64,000 nt of DNA from assembly GCF_014805625.2 (NCBI RefSeq), contig NW_023998517.1:2200192-2264191 (forward strand). Reading direction: 5' to 3'. Under the pieces are notes generated by a model that saw only the letters and a list, made by a program, of their open reading frames with translations, ran no database searches and was not told the DNA's origin. The translations under genes were made by a program, and so were the position numbers. Positions 50,142 through 62,652 of the stretch are shown in pieces; the first letter of the stretch is position 1; every line of letters begins with the position of its first letter. The DNA comes from Glossina fuscipes. Lineage: Eukaryota > Arthropoda > Insecta > Diptera > Glossinidae.

Positions 50142-52403
50142 GTCCTTACAAATCGTGTGCATTACAGATGAATCGGCAAACACAGCATATTTTTTACTGC
50201 AAAGTGAATTTCCTTTTTATAAATTTCTATATTACGTAGAGATATGAAATGATTTTTAACACCTTTTTTAAGCAGTAATAGCATTATGGTAAGACATAAC
50301 AATTATGGAATTAAATGATTTTCTTTCATTTATTATTTTGTTTTTTTTAAATATAATCTTACGTACATATAAGCATTAGGAAAAAAAAAAGAAGCAATTA
50401 TATAACAACAACGTTAATTAATATATCGTCATTATCATCATCATTATCATCATCATCATCATCGTTATCATATAGGGAAGCTATGCTTACCAAATGCAAT
50501 AATTTACGGTTCTTAAGCAATACAAACTTAACATCAACGAGGCGGGTAGACTGTATCTAACTAAATAACATGTAAGTTAATAAGAGTTATGTTCCACATA
50601 CCTACAGTTAAATCATTTAAAAAAAAAAAGGGCGGGGTGAGGACGGCAGAACCGTCTGTTGACAAATTCAATAAACCTAAGCTGACGACCTTACACTTAC
50701 ACTTACTGCTTATCAGAATCATCTAACCATTTATTTGCTTTTGTTTTTCTTATGGCGTTTTTTTCTTCTTTTTTTTCTTCTCTAAGGAGTTGAAGAGTAA
50801 TTCAATTTTGCATTTCTTGCTCAATAACGAAACGCAGTTGAATTCAAGAACAACTTTTCTTTTTATTTTCCATGAAATGATTTGCAAAAAAATTCAATCC
50901 GCTAAAGGAGTTGAAAGACCACGTGTAAAAAAAGGCTTTCCCGAGAGTTTAACGTTTCGAATTAAATCAAAATGAATTCATAGATTTCAAGGTAATAAAA
51001 AGAAAATTTGGTCGTTTCAACCTAAAACATTACTACGTTTACATCCCTTCTGATCACTTTTGATATAGAAAGTGTAAAAATAAATTAAAAAAAAAAAGAA
51101 GAAAGAAATTAGTATATCAAATATCTGTATGCATGTACAGATACGGACTTTAGCTAAAAACACCACATCATCCTAGGATGTTAACCCGATTCTGCCTAAC
51201 TTCAAACCGTAAATGTTTTTAATTTCTTTAAATTTTTTTTTTTATTTGAAATTGTAAGGAAACGACTTCAGACGTACATTTAATCATTTTATAAGTTAGC
51301 GTTGACCAAAATAAAGACCTAAGAGATTGTTCTCATCTTCTTTTTTCAATTTTCTGGAAATTTGCTATTCATTCAGATAAAAAGCTTTGCTCACTTTTGT
51401 AAAAATTTTGACGTTTACTTTGGAAATTCATAATCATTAGTTTGAATGTAGTCAATGATTTAATGAATGAACTGAATGCAAAAGTTAAGTTCGCCTTTGG
51501 GCGAGTCTTCTATACCCACCACCTGAAAGAAATTTTATCAACTGACCGCTTGGTTTTGAATCATTCGAGCATGATTTCTTCTTTACTGTAAATACTTAAA
51601 AAAATTTTTTTTTTTTTCATTTTGACTCTTGGTTTCTTCGAAATGCCGGAAAAATGCTTGTCCCAAGTTCCAATTTTGATTTGAAACGCATATGGCGTCT
51701 GTTAATATTTTGAAAACAGATGAAACAACAGAAGTAACCAATTCCAAAATAGATAAGTCTCTTGAAGAGGATATTTTATACCTACATCTCTGGGTCTTTC
51801 AAGCGGGACGATGGTGAATATATAGAGTGTAAATAATATTCTGAAACAATTTTTCCTGCGACCGATCTATTACTGCTATTATTATCAATTTCATATCATT
51901 GGCCAGATGTGTTTGCGTAATCTGGAAGACTTAATTCTTTTTCTAAAGTACGATTAACGGACCAAGTTGTTCTAAAGTTCTGTTTTTTCTTTTTTTGCGT
52001 CTCTCTCTCTATTCTTTTGCTAAAAAGGTAATAAAAGCAAATTTCACTTTTAATAATTTATTAATTAATTCTACACAAGTCTATTGGTAACTGTTAACTG
52101 CTGTATTAATTATATGAAATTAGGCATCTGACCAGCAGGAAATCCGGTTTTTTTTTTTTGTTTTTTGCTTTTTGTTTTTTTATGTTGAAAATAACATTTT
52201 ATAATCGTTTACACGCCACACATTAGATTCTTTGCAAATTGAACTTAAGCACTAATAGGTTTTAAATCACAAGATTCTCATTTAATCATTTAATCGATTG
52301 TCAAGAGCCCCTTTGTTTGTAAGCACCTTCCTTCTACACCTATACCGATATGATGGTATTATTAATCATTTTAACAAGCAGTCCTTCAATTTATATTATT
52401 GAC
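45703..52403. other. Long stretch without a recognisable gene
   Basis: No protein similarity or exon chain seen. The sequence is very AT-rich, with many A/T homopolymers (for example 46004-46026 and 49954-49978), (TA)n at 48838-48876 and 50095-50140, a (TTC)n tract near 49652-49678 and an (ATC)n tract near 50429-50466. The 5' part probably includes the Patr-1 3' UTR. Patr-1 and Dad converge across this interval. Confidence 0.6.
50095..50140. repeat. (TA)n microsatellite
   Basis: About 46 bases of uninterrupted TA dinucleotide repeat, the longest TA run in the window. Confidence 0.95.
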
Positions 52404-52409
52404 TTTATT
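52404..52409 (-). terminator. Possible poly(A) signal of Dad
   Basis: AATAAA on the minus strand lies about 335 bases past the Dad stop codon. Others may be used; only the hexamer is seen. Confidence 0.35.
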
Positions 52410-52743
52410 TACTGTGATTCTCTGGGCCCTGGTGACCAATCGTATAAAATTGGACCGTTCTCCAGTAGACTCTTACAAATTTGACTAGTGACGTGCGCAG
52501 TCTATTCATCATCGGACAACTATAATCGGTGGTGTCATGAAAATTACTTCTTTCCCATTTGACTAAGCAATTTCCATGGACGCAACAACTACTGCTGCAG
52601 AGATTAATTTGATTAGCCTTCAGCGTTTTCTTGTTTACAACCTTATCGGATGTTGTCTTTTTCGTAGCGTGAACAAAATAGAAAATTCCATTCGTTCGCT
52701 CGAATTTTAATGTATTCCGGCCAATAAACATTGAAGATGCCTG

Positions 52744-53172
52744 TCACCGTTGTGGTGTAAATAGAACTTCAAGCCAGCACGGACAACGTGTAATGTCTGG
52801 ACGCTTGTAAGAGTATCCCCAACCTTTTCCAAAACTGATACGCATACTGAACGTGTCAATGGGTCCAATTTGGACACCAGGAAATTGAGCGGGATATATT
52901 AAAGTTTGAGCTCTGAAAATGCATAAAAACAAAACATTAAAGTTATTTTATTAGAAAATACGCTATCTATTAGATAGATAGTCAACTAACTCACCTATAT
53001 TTGTCAAAGGCTCGTATGCAGTCTCCTGGCTCTACGCGGCAAACGCGAAACCAACTTTCAGTTAGGGTGGGCGAATATAAAAATATTGGCACTGTTGAGC
53101 GATTGTATAACCAAACGCCATCTATCTCTCGTTGCAAGGTAATGCCTGAAATTGTTGGATAATAAGCTAATT

Positions 53173-53209
<37 letters not shown>

Positions 53210-56200
53210 CGAAGCCATTTATCTTACCTAAACCAATCTTTTGCCTCGTATACTGAACATGCTCGGGAGAGGGCATGTTACGCTTTTCAACCAAATCTTT
53301 CAAGCACATACCCGTTTTAGGTTTACCTTCTGCACTATACGGTGTTTCGGAATATATATTAAGAGTTGACCCTTGTGCCGGATAGCGTTCGCCTACCCGC
53401 TGTGCCATTTCCCAATAAGCAATTTCACACCAATTTAGTGGACACGTATTATCTGCAAATAGTGTTTTATGGAAATAATGAAAATTGTGTAAAAATGTTT
53501 CTCCAAATTCATTCCAATATATGTAAAAGTGATGACAACTTGAATTAAGTAGGAAAGTGAAGAGTGGTTAAACGTAAAGCACTGAAGGAAACTAAATAGG
53601 CCTCACAACGCTAAAACACAATTTTTTAGTTAACATGCAATGTTTTTTCACAAGCAAAGCTATTTTCTCCGTTTTTATACTCTATGCCACTTCTATACCA
53701 CTTCTACCTTTGTGCAAATGTACGTAAAACGAAATGATTCTCAGCTTGTCTGTTCACCTGATATCTGTTCATGTATTTTTGTGTTTAACCTACAAATCAC
53801 AACTCGTGAGATATTTTCATGAAATTTGGTACTCTGACATGCTCTGATGTGAGGACGAACGGTGTCGAAAATGGTTCGCATCTGTCCGTTATTTCGACCA
53901 CTCCCTAGGACTTTGCAAAATGGAGTGTTATATGGAGAAAAATTTGCAAATTTTCAAAATTTTTCGACACAACTCGCGGAGTAATATCACTTCGACACTT
54001 CAAATTTGGCACGAAGTGTTTCGTACGGTTGGCGCAATTTTGCCCATCCCTGCTCATGCAGCCGTTCCTAAGAAAACTGAGCCTTTATATGGCAAAAAGA
54101 AGCAGTTCCCAATATTTCATGTTGAAAACTGACATAGAAATCAACCTTAACGAATTTGGGCTACGTAGTCCTGTTTCTTGATACCACTGCCTAAATGATG
54201 ATAAAAATTTTTTCATGACAGTAATTTGACATAAAAATTAAGTGTATCAATACTGAACCATATGGGTCCACAGCATGTACATTTTCTTAGGAATAGTAAA
54301 GCCTTCAGAAAAGGGTTCAATAGGTCTGTTTTTCAGACCCCATGAAAAGCACGTCCTTATTTGGAGAGAAAAATGTTTTATACCAGAAACTGAAAAATCA
54401 CAAAATTATTAAGAATTAAAAGTAAGTTTGTTAAGACAAATGAAGTTCTAAGTGAAAGCATTCCTTATCTTCGGGAGGTGAAACCCCGAGTTACGAAAAA
54501 ACAAATTCGGTTAGGAGGACCCCCTGAAGAAAAATTTTACATTTGTTTCATTTCAACTGGAAAGTCTGTCATTTCTTTTTTTTTTTTTTTTTTTTTGTAG
54601 GATATATTTTTATTTCTATTTTGCATTTTCTTTTGTGTATATATCATAAAATATTTAATTGTCGTTTAATTTTTCGGATTGAAATTTTAAATTCGCTTAA
54701 TTTTTTATGTTTAAAGTGCACGTTTCTCTTCTCAACGGGCTGCGCAATAATTATTTTATGACAAAATTCGATTAATATCGGTTGACTAATGCGTAAAATT
54801 ACGCAGTTCGATAAGAAAGTATGGCACTTGTGGAAATATCATTTACATTTGCCAGGCGAGGATTGCGATATATATTCGATATGGAATTTTCGTCCCGAAG
54901 CCACATGGAGGACAGTGAAGAAGTTTTTTGGTGAAAGTGCTTCTTGTAAGGCTCATTGGTTCCCCATCGTTTATTGGACCGTCCTCGCACTTAGTATTAT
55001 GGGTTCAATCTACAGTGCAAGTGAGTTTGCTCGCTTATTTTTGGGTAATCGCAAACAAGTGACGATGTGGCGAAGGCGAACATATTATGTACTACCGTAT
55101 TCAGTGTTAAGAAAATGCCGACTTGTGGGCGCTTTGATTATGCTTAATGTCTGGCTCCTCTTGTTCTACGCAATTATTAATGTCTCTTCCGTTCTTATGA
55201 TGCCCTGGTTAATCATAAAATTGTTTACATTGGGCCTGGAGTTTGTCTATTGGTTACTCGAAATGTTATTTGGATCTAATGAAGTGGACGCAAGTGCGGC
55301 AATATCATTTTTATTGCCCGTAATAACATATCAGTGTGTACGTTGTGTGTACAACATATTTCTGAAAGCAGTTGAATTGAATGACATTGAAAATTTACTT
55401 TTATGGAAACGTTGAAAATGATCGGAATCTCTTTGGAAAAACAATTAAATAAATTTATATATATCTGCATAATGTTCTTATGATAATGGCTGATAACCAC
55501 CCGCCCCCACCGTTGCATACTGGTAGGAAGGACATTTCTATTCAGAAAATTTAAAAACTAAATTGAAAGAAATTGAATTTAAAAAAAAAAAAATAAATAA
55601 ATAAATAAAGAAAAGAAAAGAAAAGTGTTTCAAATTGAGTTATCTCCCTCTTTCTCATACATTAATGTATTGCTTTCTTCTCTAACAGTGCAGTGCGTAA
55701 GAACGTTAATACTCGTACTCGTTTGACGTTCCAATTTACTATGAAAAATTTAGCAGTCGAGTGAAAAAGTCATCGCTTCAGAATACTAGGCTTACAAGTA
55801 TAAAACGTTTATTTATATAAAAATAAGCGCATTATTCATGAGGCGACGAAATGTCGCCCCTACCGGACGTTGTTGCTAATGTGTGCACTTTAATAATAAA
55901 AAAAAAAAAAAAGTTTGAAGGCCCGTTGTATACCATATACAAATAACTGAGCGGAAAGACGGTCGCTGAGGCAGACAGATTGACAAAGCAAATAGATATA
56001 CTTAATGAAATAAATTTTATAGTCTAGTGAAATTTTTGAATAGCGTAGATTACGTGTGAGGATGTATGTGTGTCATTATGAATTGTAATGAGTGCAGAAA
56101 TGAAGTTTTTTATAATCGCATACACTTAGATATATATATATATATATATATGTGTTTTGCAGAATTGATGAAATCAAACTTGCTAAGGAAATTGCGACTT

Positions 56201-59200
56201 TTAATTATACGAGCGAACATACAATATATCTGATGGCATTAAAACAAAAATCGAAAGAAAAAAAAAAAAAAAAAAAAAAAACATAAAAAAGAACCCGTCA
56301 AGTGCACAGACGTAAGCCAGTTATAGCCGACGCCGGTCACACTTATTGCTTCATAAAAATATACTGGTTTAAATTAAAAATGATATTAATTTGGCGCCAC
56401 CACTTTAACTAAACAATAACAACAATTAAGAAGACACAATAACAAGTGTAGAATGGAAGTGAACGCAAAAACCGCTTCGATACGAAACATTTCCTCATCG
56501 ACTTACACATGAATATATTAAAAATAAAACTTAATATCAGTCTGTAGTGCATGTGCGGAGAGATAAATTGTGCAAAATATCTTATGGATTCTCGTCCTAC
56601 TCTTTTCATTAGGTATTAAGTAATGCTTTTCCTTTCAATAAATCATTTTTGATGATTTCCTCAAGCCGGATTATTAAAAGTGGCGCAGCAATAATTTTAG
56701 TGCGATTAGATTGTTGAGCTGTATCCAGCAAACTATTCTTAAACTTACTATACCTACATATAGGGTGGTGTGTATGTAGAACAGCTTGTAGGCAGCTTTA
56801 AAACTGCAGGGAGGCAAACAAGTGCACACTTTCTAACGTGTGTCTATCTCTAGAAAATTTCACTTTTTAAAGAAAGAAAACAATGGAAATAAGTTAAAAT
56901 ATTACATAGATAGATAAGAATACGGACAGCATCTCTGAGGGGTCAACGCTCTGGGATATAGTAGCTAACACAATATTTATGCGCTTACATATTTATTCGG
57001 TGCGCAAAATAGGACGTAAGCGTATATGAAATAATGCTAACGGCATTGCCGCCAACGCTGCTGACTTTCTAAAAATAGTATATGCTGCAATGCATCAAAG
57101 TCTCATGTGTTTACATTCTCAACATGCAAAAGGAATAGTGTTAAGAAAAAGAAGAAGAAGAAGAAGACAAAGATAAAAAGAAAAGAAAAGAAAAGAAAAG
57201 AAAGAAAAAGTCGAGTAGTACATGCCTATCGAAAAGCATAAAATAGTTGAAAATAGCTTCCCATTTAACAGCAACTAGTCATTTATCCAAGCCTTTCCCA
57301 AGCTCATAACGAAGCCAATCATATTAATGACACCGTCTTGTTATTGAAACTATTAATAACCATTTATTGCCATTGCTTCCGTGCACTGTATTCGTCGCTC
57401 AAAATGCACCCATACGCTCGCCGCACGTTTCAATTACTGATTATGCCACCGCAAATAACTTATTAAACAATCAATCTACCAATCAATGAGCAAATGAGTG
57501 AACAAATACAATTCTCACTCCGGGAGAAATTTAAATTTGTAAAGTCGTGTGCATTCATTGTACACAGGCACACATGCCTCAGCACAAAAATAACGCTTTA
57601 TACAATATTTTGTACACTGGATGATATTTAATTTTCTTTGACTTTTTTCAAATCCATGACACGATTAATATCAGAATTTGAAAATACTTGTGCTTGCCCC
57701 GACGGCCTGTTATGCATATTTGATTATAAGAAATAATGCATTAGCTTAGCATTGATGTGTCGGCTTAGTTGACATAGAATATATATACTATTAGCTCACT
57801 ACCTTTTTACTAATGACTATCTTTTTATTCAACTGAAGCAAATGATAAAATATTTGAATTGAACTCAGGAAGAATAAGTTAAAGCTGTCATAGTTCGGCA
57901 AGGTCGACCTTTAAATACCCTTTTCCGCTTTGCTTAATAAAACTTTTCATTTATTTTCGCAATGAAATGTCATTACAGGGAGCCCAAAACCTTAACTGAC
58001 GTGGTCCAAATTTAGATTTTCGCCGAAGGTCCTATTATTCGTTACCTAGTTGCATGATGAAGTACCAAAAATTTAAATTTGTCCCCGCAAAAAGCCTTAA
58101 TTTTCATTGTAGAACCCTTATGCGGCCGAAATGACAGGCTTCTGCGAATCAAATTTCGTACAGTTAACTTTAACGTGAAATTAGTATTAAGGAACAATTG
58201 TCATCGTGAAATATTAAAAATTCGATTATTGTAGCCTAGAAGGCCTTAAGCTGCGTGAGAGAAGAAGGAAGGGGCTTAAAAAATTGGTCTATCCATTCGA
58301 CAATTTTCACATGTCCTTAGTGTATTATAAATACTATTACACTCTGTAGTACTATTTATTGCAGAATAAGTGCTTTATGTGAAGTCGTAGAATACTAAAA
58401 GTGATCGAATCAAATTCATCTCCAATAGATTTCGTCCTACATCGAACAAATTTCCATATACCAATGTTTGTCAAAATGTGTTAATGAATGTCTCAAGCTA
58501 AAGGATAGACAAGTTTGTGTTTATGACCCGACGGATATAATACAAGTTGAGGGTATCCTAAGTACTTGTATGAACAAACTTAACATACGATAGATTACAA
58601 GCGATGTATTGTGTAGAAAGTACGCGATTTAATTCGTTTTCATAAAAAATCTTTTATTACTCCTATCACCGGAGAATGAGGATGTATTCCTTTTGTCCTA
58701 TTCTTGATCAGCATCACATTCAAACTAAATTTAAATTGAAAGTTCTTGCGCGCATATTGCTATTGAAAATGAGTCAAATTGATCGAAGGACACACATACG
58801 GTACCTTATAAACTAGAAAGAGCACCGCTAAACTGAACGTAACTCTTTAAGCAATGAAAGTGACGTAGACATCCTTTAGTAATCTAAAAAAGGTTACAAT
58901 GAACTAATAAGCCAACGTTTATCAGACATATTTTGGTATGCACTGGAAAATCTAAAAAGCTTGTATAAAACAAGGTTTTTGCATAACCATATGTGCGACA
59001 ATATAACCAACAACCAACCACTTGACGTTGTTTAATTAAACCGAATAAATCACTTTACATTAATTTAGAATTCTTAAGAGTATGAAACAAGTTAGAAGAC
59101 AAGAAGGTAGTGTACGTAAAGCACTATCAAATCCGTTTTGAATCAAATCATTCTGATAATCAGTAAATTCCACTTATTATTAGATAAGTGGGCGTTTGTT

Positions 59201-59695
59201 GTAAATAGATTTTTGTTAAAATTTCTTTCTCTCTGTTTGCCGTTGGATTTGAATCCGAGGCGCGAACTCATATCATATCTATGGAATCTGTGGAATATTT
59301 CAAAATAATGTCCATTTACATGTCCAATAGAGAGACCTGAATACATTAGTATGTGTAATAAATATTTATGAATATTGATCGAATAACTGACATCATCGTT
59401 TTAATTTTAAATAACCAAAGCGAATGATTACAAGGCAAAGGCAAATAAATATGATAAGACTTTGTAATATGTTTAAATAATTCAGAAAAATAAATATATG
59501 CATATGTATAATCTATACATATAATTATATTTTACATATTAAAGGTAAATGTGTGTGCATTTGCGTACCTCACTTATGCACAACTAACTATAAATATATA
59601 TTTAAATCTGTAAGTGAATCTGTGCAATGCATTTTATATACAAACAATATTCTCTATCAGTGGATTGGGTGTGCTTGTGTGTATGTATGTATGTA

Positions 59696-59729
<34 letters not shown>

Positions 59730-60270
59730 ATGTGCTATAAGTACTTTAAAGATTTAAAGACAAACCAGCACTGGAAGGCTGGGCCGATGTCAAGTCGCAA
59801 TACGTGTACGAAAGAGCATCGATTGAATTGTCGCAAAGCTAACATACTTTCTTGAATGACCTCAATTGCTATGTAGAACTTAATAAGATCGCTTATGAAG
59901 GTAATTTTTCGTCAGCCCCCTAGTTTGGCCGGTCACTTCAATTCACTCAGAAAAAATTAAACGATTTTTATGCGCTCACGAAACGTTCATGAGTAACCTC
60001 TACTTACACTTGTTCGGACATTCGTTCGGTGGCGCAGAAATGCCGCAGATTACATATTGATTTAAAGTAAACCTGTTTCGAAGTGATAGATAGACTGAAA
60101 GTTCACTCCAAGATGATTATAAATTTTGGTGACCGGTTGACTTTGCATTTGATTTGACGAAAAAATCGTTCACATAAAGGCTAATCATTGTCGGACGTAT
60201 CGCCTTGATGTTCTTAATTGTACAAGTTTGTAAATTTGAGCACAGTGCTCGCAATGTGTGGGTAACTGCG

Positions 60271-60308
<38 letters not shown>

Positions 60309-62652
60309 CACTTATTTGACTTGTTATATGCACATACTTAATATTCGCGGACGGAATTAAATAAATAAAAAAATAAAAATAAAAAACGCACACTCACTCA
60401 TTAACAATTGCGCTGAAAAGTTAAAATATCATCAATACATATATTGTAGAAAGTGACGACTTGACGCGGCAAACTGGCGCCTAAGAAAACATGACTACTA
60501 ACCCAAAACCCTGGCCCCCGCCGTCATACACATGCGCCAATTGTGCGAGACTGACGCCGACAAATTCGTAAGATAAACGACGACAACGATGAATAAATAA
60601 ACAAACAAGCGAGTCGAAAGCCGCCTTTTGCACGCCAAAATACAAACACACATACATGTATATATATACATATATATACATATATATATATATTCATATG
60701 AAACTAAGCAAATACTTGTTTATTTCTCTCGTTTCTTCTTTTTCGTATTCTTGTTGACTACAACAGTGTCTCGGGCAAGAGAGTTTTGGAAATGTCTTGT
60801 CATTTGCATTTCATTCTCTTAGTCTTTCTCTCTCTCTCTCTCTTCCTCTCTCGCAAGAGATGTATATATACATGTGTGTTATATATAAATGTCTACTTTT
60901 TTTTTACAATGATAAAAATAATTGAACGATTTTCGACGTTCCAAGAGCGATTCAGAAGATATATGTTCTCATAGATGCGTTTAAAATTCCTATATTGAGT
61001 TCTTCCAGCAAACAATATTCAAAGGAGCAAACAAGGCGAGAAGTCTAGCGTTACCCAAGTAGGGGGCGATACGAGCAAGATATGGGACGATCAAAAGGCA
61101 AGTCGGCGACATGTTTTAATTAAAGGGACGCCGTTAACATTTTTCGCCTATGACGCCAAGTGTACTGGCGGTCGGCACTGACGAAAAATTGTCAGCCATC
61201 ATCGAAAAAGGCAAGCCGTGCGCAACCTACGGCCCATATATAGCACAAACAAAGGCGTGCTGCTGTGGTTTAGTTCAATTTTCTTAATAAACAAAGGCGG
61301 TCAAGGTGAACATTTATTGCAACGAAAATATTAAAATTGAGAATGACTTTCTAATAAATGATAATAAGTTATTTATCGAGCATAAAAATAATTCGTTTTT
61401 TATATAATTTTGTTTTAAGTTTAATAAACTCTCTTATTAACTACTTTCAATATTTCGTTAGACTCCGCTCCAAAGATAGTTGGGAAATCAACAGAGCTTT
61501 CTTTTATTCCTTAAAATTATTGAGTGTTATTGTTTCCTTCCAAATACTTAATGTGTCGTATTCCGAATATTAAAACTTTCTTTTTCCATTGAGACCACTT
61601 TTCTATGCCTCTCCTTTACTGAGGTTTAATCGAGCGTTAAAAATTTACTGGCACTTGGAGAATGAAATTTTATTGCATTAGATACTCTAAACTGCGCATA
61701 AATTTATGATGCAAACGACTGGCGAACAGATCTAGCTAATGCAGCCTGCTAAGGACATGGCTGGAGCTGTCAAACTTCAATTCTTCTTCTTTACTTTTAG
61801 GTTAGCTTAAGTTCGATAATCAGCTAAATTGCCTAAGTGTTTTGCCTACGACTTTTAAAAATCTGATTAAGAGAAATTCCCTGATCCTCAGTCCCTTGCT
61901 GGAATCCCTTACCGTTCATTCAATTCAATTGAATTCATAAGAAGCAGATACAAACTAGACGCGAAAATGCTCATCCCTTGTAATTCTCCCTCACACTCCC
62001 TCTCCCTGAATTTGAATGATTAGCTAGTCCTCTCACGTATAAGCAATATCATCTCCATTTTCAAGTTCAGATGTAGATTCGATTTTTTCCAAAAGAAAAA
62101 AAAAATTCAGAGGAGTAATCAAGTAACTGAAAGTTAGCTCTCGCTTTTATATTCAGCCGTTTATGGCAAACAGCTGACATTTTCATACATGATTACCCCC
62201 CAGATCATTTCGTTACTTGCTTGCTCTGAGCTCACGCCATCTCGTAATTCGGGAGAAGTTCTTATAAAGTATTACGGTATTATGCAAGCGTTATTAATGA
62301 TAGAATTAGTAGAAATAGAAAAGGCCTCGTAAATCCGAAAATTTCGAAAGTCATCTTCACTAATGTTGTGAAATAGGTTTGTGAGAAAACCTTACACAGC
62401 TTTCCTAAATCGGCTACACATTAACTCTATTCTAAGGATTGCAAATTGAAGTTAATTGATTTGTCACTGGCAGGTGTTTTATAAAATTTTTAAATAGCAT
62501 ACCTTCACCGCCGGTGCTTAATGGTACTGGAAACCGGCCATGCATTTCGGAGTGGTTTTGTTCTAAGCTGGAAATTTTGTTGGCCTCGGACTTGTGACTT
62601 TGTTTTGAATTGGCTAAAAGAATGCAGTTGTCTTCGTTGCGTGTATTTTCGC
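52744..62652 (-). CDS. Dad: Inhibitory SMAD (Daughters against dpp), 3' part: linker and MH2 exons
   Basis: Exons on the minus strand: 62652-62503, 53452-53228, 53145-52995 and 52912-52744. The frame is kept across all joints (695 bases); the 5' exons with the MH1-like region lie outside the window. The first exon encodes linker (GENTRNEDNC to PVPLSTGGE). The MH2 domain starts at NTCPLNWCEIAYWE and includes GMCLKDLV, GITLQREIDGVWLYNRS, VCRVEPGDCIRAFDKYR and GPIDTFSMRISFGKGWG (L3 loop). It ends ITRCPCWLEVLFTPQR. The end lacks the phosphorylated SSxS tail of receptor SMADs, and the CPCWLE ending is typical of SMAD6/7-type inhibitors. Dad binds the Dpp receptor Thickveins and limits Mad phosphorylation, as feedback on BMP signalling. 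The linker-MH2 intron is 9 kb and holds another gene. No PPxY motif is visible in these exons; it would be in the missing linker part. Confidence 0.94.
54789..55415 (+). CDS. Unknown multi-pass membrane protein nested in the Dad intron
   Basis: An intronless 208-aa frame on the strand opposite Dad, inside its 9 kb intron. I do not recognise a named family. The N-terminal 50 residues are soluble, rich in Trp and aromatic residues (VWHLWKYHLHLPGEDCDIYS). Four hydrophobic segments follow at about 57-77, 112-132, 137-161 and 169-192. A basic loop (NRKQVTMWRRR) lies between the first two, and the tail is short and charged (ELNDIENLLLWKR). Composition, length and the even codon pattern support a real gene. 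The ATG chosen is the first in frame. AATAAA follows 33 bases after the stop. A single-exon gene nested in an intron may have come by retroposition; this is inference. Confidence 0.8.
   Translation: MRKITQFDKKVWHLWKYHLHLPGEDCDIYSIWNFRPEATWRTVKKFFGESASCKAHWFPIVYWTVLALSIMGSIYSASEFARLFLGNRKQVTMWRRRTYYVLPYSVLRKCRLVGALIMLNVWLLLFYAIINVSSVLMMPWLIIKLFTLGLEFVYWLLEMLFGSNEVDASAAISFLLPVITYQCVRCVYNIFLKAVELNDIENLLLWKR
55448..55453 (+). terminator. Likely poly(A) signal of the nested gene
   Basis: AATAAA 33 bases past the stop of the 208-codon frame, on the same strand. It supports transcription of that frame. Confidence 0.5.
59681..59728 (+). repeat. (GTAT)n followed by (GT)n microsatellite
   Basis: Five GTAT units run straight into about 14 GT units. 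Confidence 0.95.
60275..60306. repeat. (TA)n microsatellite
   Basis: Sixteen uninterrupted TA units inside the Dad intron. Confidence 0.95.
60467..60481 (-). promoter_or_regulatory. Candidate Dpp activating element (Mad/Medea site) in the Dad intron
   Basis: On the minus strand, the Dad sense strand, it reads GGCGCCAGTTTGCCG. This fits the published fly activating-element pattern GGCGCCA-N4-GNCV, in which Mad binds the GGCGCC part and Medea the GNCV part; the pattern is recalled from the literature. Dad is a classic direct Dpp target carrying such an element in Drosophila. It sits at the edge of a GC-richer island. Of three GGCGCC words in the Dad part of the window, only this one has the correct second half. 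Confidence 0.5.
61040..61260. promoter_or_regulatory. GC-richer island in the Dad intron, possible enhancer
   Basis: About 220 bases noticeably richer in GC than the flanks. The words GTCGGCGACATG, GGGACGCCG, ATGACGCCAAG, CTGGCGGTCGGCACTG and GACGAAAAATTGTCAGCC resemble SMAD GC-rich half sites (GNCGNC). A TATA-like word (CCATATATAGCAC) ends it near 61230. No coding frame. Regulatory function is inferred from composition and its place in Dad. Confidence 0.3.

Larger units (their letters stand above)
55416..62502. other. Remainder of the large Dad intron
   Basis: No further gene is seen. The sequence alternates AT-rich DNA with simple repeats: (TA)n at 56129-56152 and 60275-60306, (AAG)n near 57149-57168, (GTAT)n then (GT)n at 59681-59728, and (CT)n near 60828-60852. 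There are also short GC-richer islands (near 57000-57070, 57370-57450, 60460-60620 and 61040-61260). The islands are candidates for enhancers of Dad or of the nested gene. Confidence 0.5.

Noticed and set aside
61800..62250. A possible Dad upstream exon between 61.8 and 62.25 kb
   Set aside because: No frame with SMAD-like sequence and no suitable acceptor-donor pair; the joint from 62503 to 53452 is already in frame.
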